From NCBI GenBank assembly GCA_009784145.1, contig WRCI01000083.1, positions 1 through 7,325 on the forward strand: 7,325 bases of DNA, read 5' to 3'. The stretch comes from Methanobrevibacter sp. (lineage in GTDB: Archaea; Methanobacteriota; Methanobacteria; Methanobacteriales; Methanobacteriaceae). The notes below the pieces were generated by a model, which was not told the DNA's origin, ran no database searches, and was given only the letters and a program-made list of their open reading frames with translations. Every line of letters begins with the position of its first letter. Positions within the stretch are counted from its first letter, which is position 1. A program made the translations under genes and the position numbers. Positions 1-5,324 of the stretch are shown here, piece after piece.

Positions 1-120
1 TTAGATAATTTATAGGAGAATTAATTAGATAATTTATAGGAGAATTAATTAGATAATTTATAGGAGAATTAATTAGATAATTTATAGGAGAATTAATTAG
101 ATAATTTATAGGAGAATTAA
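1..120 (+). repeat. Five perfect 24-bp tandem repeats, each carrying a ribosome binding site, upstream of thiD
   Basis: Five identical 24-bp units occupy 1-24, 25-48, 49-72, 73-96 and 97-120 with no mismatch. Each unit holds TTTATAGGAG followed by AATTAA, so it carries both a TATA-like TTTATA and an AGGAG Shine-Dalgarno. The last unit's GGAG (111-114) lies 10 nt before the thiD ATG and acts as its ribosome binding site. All three plus frames meet a stop codon in every unit, so the array is not coding in the sense direction. Perfect identity implies recent expansion or homogenisation. The array starts at the window edge, so the true copy number may be higher. Confidence 0.97.
111..114 (+). promoter_or_regulatory. 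thiD ribosome binding site (last repeat copy)
   Basis: TAGGAG in the fifth repeat copy ends 10 nt before ATG 125 and 13 nt before the adjacent in-frame ATG 128. The same motif recurs at 24-nt steps upstream (87-90, 63-66, 39-42, 15-18), too far away to serve this start directly. Confidence 0.7.
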
Positions 121-124
121 TTAA

Positions 125-904
125 ATGATGGGAATTTCAATAGCTGGATTTGATCCTTCAGGAGGAGCAGGAATAATAGCAGATATGAAAACATTCACTG
201 CTCTTGGAATTCATGGAACTTCAGTTATAACTGCATTAACTGCTCAAAATCCTAAAAAAGTCTTTTCTTCTTTAGCTATAGATACTGAATATATTGAAGA
301 ACAGATAGATTCTATTTTTGATGAGTATGGAGAATACATTAATTATGGTAAAACTGGAATGTTGTATTCTACAGAAATAATTAAAATAGTAGCTAAGAAA
401 ATCAAGGAATACAATATTAATCTTGTTGTAGATCCTGTAATGGTTGCAAGTGCTGGTGGAAATCTTGCAAAAGAAGAAATAGCTAATTCTCTTAAAAAAT
501 ATTTACTTCCACATTGTTTAATAACTACACCTAATGTATATGAAGCAGAATTACTTTCAGGAATGAAAATAAATAATCCAGATGATGCTAGTCGTGCTGC
601 TTCTAAAATTGGTAAGATTTCTAATGTAATTATTACTGGGGGGCATTTAGATGGAATTAATACTATTTATAATAAATCTAATAATGAAACAAGAGATAAT
701 AGTAAAATAACTAGTATTAAAAAACCTCTTTTTAAAACAGATAATGTTCATGGAAGTGGATGTTCATTTTCAGCTGCATTAGCTGGTTTCATGATAAAAA
801 AAAATGATTTGAATATTTCAATTAAAAAATCTCTTGATTTTACAGAAATAGCTATAAAAGATGGAAATTATGGAACATTGAAACAACCACATAATTTTGA
901 CTAG
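125..904 (+). CDS. thiD: Hydroxymethylpyrimidine / phosphomethylpyrimidine kinase ThiD
   Basis: Cytoplasmic kinase of thiamine synthesis that phosphorylates HMP to HMP-P and then HMP-PP, the pyrimidine half joined to thiazole phosphate by thiamine phosphate synthase. At 259 residues it has the normal length of a single-domain ThiD of the ribokinase fold. Visible motifs are the N-terminal substrate loop GFDPSGGAGI (residues 8-17), KTGML (76-80), VDPVMVASAGG (102-112), TPNVYEAELLSG (135-146), TGGHLDG (171-177) and the catalytic HGSGC loop (209-213), with Cys213 at the position of the known catalytic cysteine. No ThiN domain is fused, unlike many archaeal ThiD proteins. The start is ATG 125; ATG 128 directly follows and also fits. 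The ribosome binding site lies inside the upstream 24-bp repeat array. A hairpin with a T-run follows the stop, so this is probably the last gene of its transcript. Confidence 0.95.
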   Translation: MMGISIAGFDPSGGAGIIADMKTFTALGIHGTSVITALTAQNPKKVFSSLAIDTEYIEEQIDSIFDEYGEYINYGKTGMLYSTEIIKIVAKKIKEYNINLVVDPVMVASAGGNLAKEEIANSLKKYLLPHCLITTPNVYEAELLSGMKINNPDDASRAASKIGKISNVIITGGHLDGINTIYNKSNNETRDNSKITSIKKPLFKTDNVHGSGCSFSAALAGFMIKKNDLNISIKKSLDFTEIAIKDGNYGTLKQPHNFD

Positions 905-913
905 TTTTGTTGT

Positions 914-946
914 AAATAGCTAATGTTACTATAAATAGCTATTTTT
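914..946 (+). terminator. Terminator after thiD
   Basis: A perfect 9-bp inverted repeat (AAATAGCTA at 914-922, TAGCTATTT at 936-944, 13-nt loop) begins 9 nt after the thiD stop and runs into TTTTT. Further T-rich runs follow to about 1000, as expected for archaeal oligo-U termination. Confidence 0.6.
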
Positions 947-1080
947 GCTTGAAAACTATCATTTTTCTTATTTTTTACTAATACTTTTTTATTCAGGTTT
1001 ATTTTCCTTTTTGCTGTGTAAAATTAATTTTATTTCTTATATAACGTTATGTTTTGTTTTTTTATTTTTTTAAATAATAA

Positions 1081-1093
1081 ATTATATATAATA
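1081..1093 (+). promoter_or_regulatory. Candidate TATA-box promoter of the 51-codon gene
   Basis: TTATATATAATAT lies about 60-70 nt before the start codon. With archaeal spacing, transcription would begin near 1110-1115 and leave a leader of about 35-40 nt containing the GGAGG at 1139-1143. The surrounding DNA is very AT-rich, so the exact box is uncertain. Confidence 0.4.
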
Positions 1094-1150
1094 TGTTGTT
1101 AATATTATATAATAAGAATTAATGAATTATTAATAAATGGAGGAAAAAAT

Positions 1151-1306
1151 ATGGCAAAACCAATTGGAATCACACCTACCTTAGAAGGAGAAGATGCTTG
1201 TGAATTTTTAAAAAGAATGAAAGCAGGTCCTACTAAAGAAGATAAAAAATTTAAAAAAGAATTAAAGGAAGCTGCCACAAAAAGGAGAGTACATTTCATA
1301 TTTTAA
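1151..1306 (+). CDS. Small 51-aa protein, candidate antitoxin partner of the GNAT acetyltransferase
   Basis: A 51-codon gene with an excellent ribosome binding site: GGAGG at 1139-1143, 7 nt before ATG 1151. The product starts MAKPIGITPTLEGEDACEFL, then has a Lys/Glu-rich, probably helical tail (K-R-M-K, K-E-D-K-K-F-K-K-E-L-K-E) and ends RRVHFIF. From memory, small proteins with an N-terminal P-x-x-x-TPxLxGxDAxxFL pattern are often encoded beside GNAT acetyltransferases in bacteria and archaea, which suggests an antitoxin or accessory role; I cannot confirm this here. Its 3' end overlaps the convergent GNAT gene by 11 bp (1296-1306). In known GNAT toxin systems the antitoxin gene normally precedes the toxin on the same strand, so this tail-to-tail layout is odd. 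The antisense open frame over it lacks comparable signals. Confidence 0.8.
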   Translation: MAKPIGITPTLEGEDACEFLKRMKAGPTKEDKKFKKELKEAATKRRVHFIF

Positions 1307-1868
1307 CATATTTTATATCTTGATACATTGTGAAAGTACGTTGTGGGTCTCTTTCTATTATTTTACCAATCTTTTTTAAAATTTTATTATCTTTTTTTAT
1401 ATTAACAAAATTTGTTTTTTTGTAAAAATAATATGCATTTGCATAAGCATCAACTATTATAAACCGCAAACCTATTTGTTTTGATAAGGATATTATATCA
1501 AGAATAATTTGTTTTATTATTTCTGTTCCAATACCTTTATTAGCATACTTATCATTGATTGCAAATCTACCTATTTTTATTCCAGGTAATAGTTTGACTT
1601 GTGGTTTATGTCCTTTTATTGAGTCTATTGATTTATTATCTTGAATATATTTTATTTCTATTGTATCTGTTAGTAATGAAAAAAATCCAATTATTTCATT
1701 ATCACATAAAACAAGTTGAGTAGTACTTAAATTTTCTTCTTGTTGTTTTAAAGCATCATTTTTTATAAAATCATTTAAATCATCTGATTCATATAGGAAT
1801 TTGCTTAAGTTATGTTTTTTATTTAGTTTTTCAAATTTATAGTTATTTATTATATAATCGGTATTCAT
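1296..1868 (-). CDS. GNAT-family acetyltransferase, TacT-like (candidate toxin)
   Basis: A 190-residue acetyl-CoA-dependent N-acetyltransferase. The pattern matches TacT/AtaT-like GNAT toxins, which acetylate aminoacyl-tRNA: an N-terminal segment LNDFIKNDALKQQ (31-43), then TTQLVLCDNEIIGFFSL (49-65), the core strand IKIGRFAINDKY (97-108), the acetyl-CoA loop ANKGIGTEII (109-118), IGLRFIIVDAYANAYYFYKKTNF (starting at 132), with Tyr149 in the place of the catalytic tyrosine. The loop is slightly degenerate: the usual R/Q of R/Q-x-x-G-x-G/A is Ala109. The start at 1868 is supported by AGGTGG (1873-1878 on the opposite strand), 4 nt upstream. No antitoxin precedes it on its own strand; the small convergent gene at 1151-1306 is the only candidate partner. 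A housekeeping acetyltransferase cannot be excluded. Confidence 0.85.
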   Translation of the reverse strand: MNTDYIINNYKFEKLNKKHNLSKFLYESDDLNDFIKNDALKQQEENLSTTQLVLCDNEIIGFFSLLTDTIEIKYIQDNKSIDSIKGHKPQVKLLPGIKIGRFAINDKYANKGIGTEIIKQIILDIISLSKQIGLRFIIVDAYANAYYFYKKTNFVNIKKDNKILKKIGKIIERDPQRTFTMYQDIKYVKI

Positions 1869-2294
1869 ATTTCCACCTATTTTTGATATATTACTAGTAA
1901 AAGCTATGTCATAAACATATTTTTTATTAATTTATTATGTTTTATTATTAATTTATTATTTAATTTTCAATACTTATAAATTTTTTGTAATAGTTTTTCA
2001 TCAGTTTATAAAATTAGGTAAAAAGAGGAATAAATAAAGAAAAAATAGAAAAATAAATTTTTGATAAAAAATAAGGTTATAATATAAAAAAAGAAGTAAT
2101 TTTATAGCTAATTATAAAAATAGTAATATAATCTAAAAGTTAGTAATAAAATCTAAAAAATAGCTATAATAATTAAAAATAGATTTAAAATAATAAAATA
2201 ATAGCTATAATCAAAATAATGATTAAAGAATAAAGATAAATAATATAAAAATACTAATATTAATTAAAAAATATCAAAAATAATAATATAAAAT
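1869..2294. other. Spacer between purA and the GNAT gene, no gene seen
   Basis: No supported gene. The minus strand carries the U-rich 3' tail of purA (from 2294 downward) and the upstream region of the GNAT gene. A TTTATAAG-like box on the minus strand at about 1974-1981 is a possible GNAT promoter, which would give a leader of roughly 80 nt. The plus strand is strongly A-rich from about 2020 to 2294. TAGCTATAAT recurs at 2161-2170 and 2202-2211 and again at 2295-2304 in the purA hairpin, with a related TAGCTAATTATA at 2105, at irregular spacing. No stable RNA gene is recognisable. Confidence 0.6.
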
Positions 2295-2325
2295 TAGCTA
2301 TAATAACTAAATAGTTACAATAGCT
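2265..2325 (-). terminator. purA terminator, overlapping the stop codon
   Basis: On the minus strand, AGCTAT (2320-2325) pairs with ATAGCT (2296-2301) and an inner TAACTA/TAGTTA (2312-2317 with 2304-2309) closes the hairpin, with a 2-nt internal loop on each side. The purA stop codon (2315-2317) lies inside the inner stem. The transcript then runs into U-rich sequence (complement of the A-rich stretch 2265-2294). Confidence 0.6.
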
Positions 2326-3337
2326 CTTTTCTTAAATCAATAGTATCTTTTAAATCTGGACCAGTTGAAATTATTGTAACTGGAACACCAGTTTCTTGTT
2401 CGATTTCATCAATGAAACTTTTTGTTTCACCTGAAAGAGTAGAATAATCTTGAGTTCTTTCACAATCAGGATATAAACGATCAACACATGTAAGAGCTAT
2501 CTGGGTTGCACCATTTATCATACAAGCTTCTTTAGCTAAATCCATATCCCAAAGACCTACTCTTCTTCGTCTTCCAGTAACTGTTCCATATTCTTCAATA
2601 CCCATTGCTTCAGCTTTTTCTTGAGGCATTTCAGATGGGAAAGGTCCTTCTCCTACACGAGTTATGTATGATTTAAATACAATAATTACTTCGTCTATTT
2701 TAGTTGGTCCAACACCAACATCAGCTGCAAAAGTACTTGCTGTTGTATCTTTACTTGTAACAAAAGGATAAGTTCCATAATAAAGAGAAAGTCCAAAACC
2801 TTGAGAACCTTCTATAAAAACATCTTCTCCATTGTCAATAGCTTCATTTACTTCTAATGGGACATTACAAGTATAATTTTCAAGTTCAGGAATGTCTTGT
2901 GCCATTTGCACAGTTCTCATAACTCTATCAGAGTTAGCTGGACCACAACCAGTACCAGTACTACCAATCTTCTTAAAAAGATGTTCTGAACTTTGATCAC
3001 GCTGTTTATGATCAGGGGTTATTGTAGAGCATCTATAATCTACAAATGATCTACCATCTACATTATATTTTTTAAGATAATCTAATTCATGGAAAAAAAC
3101 TTCTGGATCAACTAAAACTCCTGCACCAATAAGAAGTTTTGCATCTTTATTTACAAAACCAGATGGAGTAAGTCTAAGTCCATATTTTTCACCATTAAAT
3201 TCTACAGAGTGACCAGCATTGGGTCCTACACCAGCACGAGCTATTATATCTGGGCGATCATTATCACAAAGATAAGTTATGCATTTTCCTTTACCTTCAT
3301 CTCCCCAAGCGCCACCAACTAAAATATTACAAGTCAT
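2315..3337 (-). CDS. purA: Adenylosuccinate synthetase PurA (short archaeal form)
   Basis: Cytoplasmic GTP-dependent ligase (EC 6.3.4.4) that joins IMP and aspartate to give adenylosuccinate, the first committed step from IMP to AMP. At 340 residues it is the compact archaeal form; bacterial enzymes are about 430. Visible motifs are the P-loop WGDEGKGK (11-18) with catalytic Asp13, GPNAGH (38-43) with catalytic His43, STGTGCGP (126-133), EGSQG (176-180), TSKDTTAST (194-202), the IMP/aspartate loop [11 protein letters not shown] (254-264), TCVD (283-286) and STGPD (324-328). The start at 3337 is fixed by AGGAG (3344-3348 on the opposite strand), 6 nt upstream, and by alignment of the P-loop near the N terminus. 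The gene looks complete, stands alone, and ends in a hairpin-type terminator. Inverted and direct repeats upstream may be regulatory. Confidence 0.97.
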   Translation of the reverse strand: MTCNILVGGAWGDEGKGKCITYLCDNDRPDIIARAGVGPNAGHSVEFNGEKYGLRLTPSGFVNKDAKLLIGAGVLVDPEVFFHELDYLKKYNVDGRSFVDYRCSTITPDHKQRDQSSEHLFKKIGSTGTGCGPANSDRVMRTVQMAQDIPELENYTCNVPLEVNEAIDNGEDVFIEGSQGFGLSLYYGTYPFVTSKDTTASTFAADVGVGPTKIDEVIIVFKSYITRVGEGPFPSEMPQEKAEAMGIEEYGTVTGRRRRVGLWDMDLAKEACMINGATQIALTCVDRLYPDCERTQDYSTLSGETKSFIDEIEQETGVPVTIISTGPDLKDTIDLRKELL

Positions 3338-3357
3338 TTAAATCTCCTAAACCTTCA

Positions 3358-3381
3358 AATAGTTATCAAGCAATAGTTATC
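3358..3381 (-). promoter_or_regulatory. Direct repeats in the purA leader / start-site region
   Basis: AATAGTTATC occurs at 3358-3367 and 3372-3381 (plus-strand reading), 14 bp apart, followed by the palindrome CAATATATTG at 3382-3391. Given the probable TATA box at 3400-3407 on the minus strand, these lie around and just after the expected purA transcription start, where a repressor site would act. The role is inference. Confidence 0.3.
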
Positions 3382-3399
3382 CAATATATTGAAAAATTC

Positions 3400-3427
3400 A
3401 TTATAAAAAAAATCATTTTGATTTTTT
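3400..3427 (-). promoter_or_regulatory. Probable purA TATA box with adjacent 9-bp-arm inverted repeat
   Basis: On the minus strand, TTTATAAT at about 3400-3407 is a good archaeal TATA box placed to give a leader of about 35-40 nt. Directly upstream of it lies a perfect inverted repeat, AAAAAATCA at 3407-3415 and TGATTTTTT at 3419-3427 with a 3-nt spacer. It overlaps where the BRE would be, so it could bind a regulator that competes with or recruits TFB. Confidence 0.4.
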
Positions 3428-3850
3428 AAAGATTAATATTATAATTGAACCAATTATATTTTATGAAATTGTTATATATTAAGTTAATTGTTTATTCTTG
3501 ATTAAATTTAAAAATAAGAATAAACAATCAATTAGTATTACAAATATTTATAATTGCTATTTATAGGTTTATAACAAGTTTTATTTTAAAAAAGACACAA
3601 ATATAAATTTTTAAAAAATAAATAAATTTTAAAAAGCAAAGTATATTCTTAAAAAAGACATATATTTTCATAAAATTTCTTTTAAATAACTAAAAATTTG
3701 TTTCATAATAACAAAATATATATACTAAAACATACAATAATATATATTATAAAGAAAAAATATTATACATTATAAATAAAAGACTAAAATTATGTAATAT
3801 ATGTAATGAATATAGAGTAAAATATAAGAATGAGTAAAAACATATATTGG

Positions 3851-3884
3851 TATTATATATTGAGTACTATTATATATTGAGTAC
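3851..3884. repeat. Exact 17-bp tandem duplication
   Basis: TATTATATATTGAGTAC occurs at 3851-3867 and, directly abutting, at 3868-3884 with no mismatch. A partial related ATATATTGG precedes it at 3842-3850. It lies in the gene-free region between the divergent purA and the first surface protein gene. Confidence 0.95.
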
Positions 3885-3912
3885 AATATCACAATTAAAA
3901 ACTATAAATGCT

Positions 3913-4017
3913 TATAAAATTGATTATTATAACTTTTATAAGATTAATTATATTAAAGTTTTGTAAAATCAATTATTATAAATTTTATAAAATAAATTAT
4001 TATAACACTTTTTATAA
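3913..4017. repeat. Three degenerate copies of a roughly 29-bp AT-rich repeat
   Basis: Copies at 3913-3941 and 3962-3990 match at 25 of 29 positions by eye. A third (3986-4017) shares the first 21 positions with two mismatches, then diverges before a common TTTTATAA-like end. The second and third copies overlap by 5 bp. The core is TAAAATNNATTATTATAA. The function is unknown. Confidence 0.6.
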
Positions 4018-4145
4018 ATTCTAGTATAATATATTATTATAAATTATTATATAGAATATATTATAATAATAATTTATTTATTCAACTTATTTTTTATCAT
4101 AATTCATGAAATTTTTATAAATTTCAAAAAATAACAAACTATATA

Positions 4146-4164
4146 TATTATGTAAAACATAATA
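4146..4164. repeat. 8-bp-arm inverted repeat upstream of the first paralogue
   Basis: TATTATGT (4146-4153), AAA, ACATAATA (4157-4164) form a perfect inverted repeat, about 20 bp upstream of the best TATA candidate for the surface protein gene. Its 3-nt spacer resembles the inverted repeat by purA, but the arms differ. In DNA this AT-rich, chance is a real alternative. Confidence 0.35.
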
Positions 4165-4264
4165 ATAAATGTTCATATGATTTAATAATATAAAAATTAA
4201 AAAAATTTCATATCAACAATTATTAAAATTGAGCTAAAAACTGAATATTATTGTTTTAGTCATT

Positions 4265-5149
4265 ATGGAGGGAGTTAACATAAAGACAAAACTGACTATT
4301 TTTGGAATAATATGTTTGATATGTATTTTTGCTTCATTGTCTTCTATTTCTGCCTCTGTAGATATATCTGCAAATGTAGAATTATTGGATGAAGATGATC
4401 CGAGTAAAGGTGCAATAGTTACAGACATTCCTAAAGGAGATGCAGTTAATCATTTATCTGTTAAGAATGGTGATTTATTAACATCTAAATCTAAAGCCGT
4501 ATATATCAAAACAGGACTTAGACAAAAGTTATCATTAAGAGCAATGGCAAAAAATTACGAAGGTAAAAATATAAAAGTTACAAGTGCTGTTTGGACTTTT
4601 AGTGATGGTAGCAAAGCTAGAGGATTAAGTACAAGTAAAACTTTCCGTAAAACTGGTTGGTATACTGTTAAAATGAGAATCAATGCAACTGGACCAGGTT
4701 CTTACTGGGGAGATAATCCATCTGATAATTGGACTTGGATAGATTCTACAAAAACTTTTAAAATTCATGTAGTTAATAAAGCAGATCTTAAAGCAACTAA
4801 AATAATGAGATCTCCAGCTTCAAAGGATAATACTGTTGTTTTTAGAATTATCATAAAAAACTATGGAATGTCAGACTCAAAGGCAACACAAATCAGACTG
4901 GGATTTGCCGACAAGAAATTAAGTAGATTCTCTCAAACTGTTTCTGTTAAACCTATAAAAGGAGTAGTTTATAAGAAAGTTGTTTCTAAAGGTAAAACCA
5001 TAACAAAACCAGTTGTAAAATCTACACGTGTTGATATCCAGTTTAAAGTACCAGTTAAACATCAAAATAAAATCAAACATTTAAGAATTGATCCACAAAA
5101 TAGATTATCAGAATCTATTAAATCAAATAATTTAAGAATATTTAGATAA
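4265..5149 (+). CDS. Secreted PKD + CARDB-like surface protein, paralogue 1
   Basis: A predicted Sec-exported cell-surface protein. From ATG 4265 it has 294 residues. The signal peptide has n-region K-T-K, hydrophobic core LTIFGIICLICIFASL (10-25) and probable cleavage near SISA|SV (30). A PKD-like beta-sandwich follows (about 84-170, with WTFSDG at 110-115 and TFRKTGWYTVKM at 126-137), then a CARDB-like domain (about 173-292) that begins ADLK, has IKNYG and ends ESIKSNN. No lipobox Cys, membrane anchor or sortase motif is seen. Such domains are common in adhesin-like proteins of gut methanogens; the ligand is unknown. The start is doubtful: ATG 4265 overlaps the Shine-Dalgarno GGAGG (4267-4271) and has none of its own, whereas ATA 4280 sits 8 nt after it, exactly before K-T-K, giving 289 residues. 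Its CARDB-like domain has an extra loop (about 231-252) absent in the other two. Confidence 0.88.
   Translation: MEGVNIKTKLTIFGIICLICIFASLSSISASVDISANVELLDEDDPSKGAIVTDIPKGDAVNHLSVKNGDLLTSKSKAVYIKTGLRQKLSLRAMAKNYEGKNIKVTSAVWTFSDGSKARGLSTSKTFRKTGWYTVKMRINATGPGSYWGDNPSDNWTWIDSTKTFKIHVVNKADLKATKIMRSPASKDNTVVFRIIIKNYGMSDSKATQIRLGFADKKLSRFSQTVSVKPIKGVVYKKVVSKGKTITKPVVKSTRVDIQFKVPVKHQNKIKHLRIDPQNRLSESIKSNNLRIFR
4267..4274 (+). promoter_or_regulatory. Shine-Dalgarno of paralogue 1, pointing to an ATA start
   Basis: GGAGGGAG overlaps the only upstream in-frame ATG (4265-4267). Eight nt after GGAGG comes ATA (4280-4282), then AAG ACA AAA. The first in-frame ATG, GTG or TTG after the site is the TTG at 4316, inside the signal peptide core. 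Confidence 0.6.
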
Positions 5150-5167
5150 TTATTAAATTACAATTAC

Positions 5168-5194
5168 ATATTATAATATTTACTATTATAATAT
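5168..5194. repeat. 11-bp perfect inverted repeat after paralogue 1
   Basis: ATATTATAATA (5168-5178) and TATTATAATAT (5184-5194) form a perfect stem with a 5-nt loop, 18 nt after the stop codon. No T-run follows, so it is a weak terminator candidate; it could stabilise the 3' end, act as a processing site, or bind a protein. Confidence 0.55.
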
Positions 5195-5210
5195 TATTAA
5201 TATCTAAAAT

Positions 5211-5287
5211 TAATTAATTAAAATAATTATATAATACTAAAATAATTAATTAAAATAATTATATAATACTAAAATAATTAATTAAAA
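5211..5287 (+). repeat. 32-bp tandem repeat (2.4 copies), each full copy carrying a TATA box
   Basis: Two perfect 32-bp units (5211-5242, 5243-5274) and a 13-bp third partial (5275-5287). Each full unit contains TTATATAAT (5227-5235, 5259-5267), a good archaeal TATA box. From the second box, transcription would start near 5285-5290, giving a leader of about 35-40 nt before the probable start at 5325. The repeat therefore seems to duplicate the promoter of paralogue 2. Confidence 0.85.
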
Positions 5288-5311
5288 ATTTAACCTTAGC
5301 AATGGTTTAGA

Positions 5312-5318
5312 AGGAGGT
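5312..5318 (+). promoter_or_regulatory. Shine-Dalgarno of paralogue 2, pointing to an ATC start
   Basis: AAGGAGGT is a near-perfect archaeal ribosome binding site. Seven nt after GGAGG (5313-5317) comes ATC (5325-5327), then AAA TTA AAA. The frame is open back to a TAA at 5283-5285 with no ATG, GTG or TTG before GTG 5364, which lies inside the signal peptide core. Confidence 0.7.
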
Positions 5319-5324
5319 AATTTT

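Larger units (their letters stand above)
3428..4264. other. Long AT-rich gene-free region between purA and the first surface protein gene
   Basis: No open frame with coding character was found on either strand. Besides the repeats listed separately, the region holds inverted repeats such as TGAAATTT/AAATTTCA (4107-4126). A TATA-like AATATAAAAA (about 4187-4196) is the best promoter candidate for the first paralogue and would give a leader of about 60 nt. No tRNA, rRNA or CRISPR array is recognisable. Confidence 0.55.

Noticed and set aside
1..120. CRISPR array or minus-strand octapeptide-repeat peptide in the 24-bp repeats
   Set aside because: The units abut with no spacers, so it is not CRISPR. 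One minus frame stays open as an 8-residue repeat (NSPINYLI), but it has no start codon or ribosome site and simply follows from a unit length divisible by three.
1041..1050. Palindrome ATAACGTTAT between thiD and the small gene
   Set aside because: A single 10-bp palindrome with no partner site; too short to claim as an operator in this sequence.
1105..1299. Minus-strand open frame of 64 codons
   Set aside because: It lies antisense over the 51-codon gene at 1151-1306, which has a perfect GGAGG at 7 nt; the antisense frame has no ribosome binding site and overlaps the GNAT stop.
4021..4080. Possible cruciform or origin-like AT block
   Set aside because: The pairing is only partial and expected in nearly pure A/T DNA; no origin recognition box or cdc6/orc1 gene is nearby.
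4234..4428. Minus-strand open frame opposite the first paralogue
   Set aside because: It is antisense to the signal peptide coding region, with no family resemblance and no ribosome binding site.
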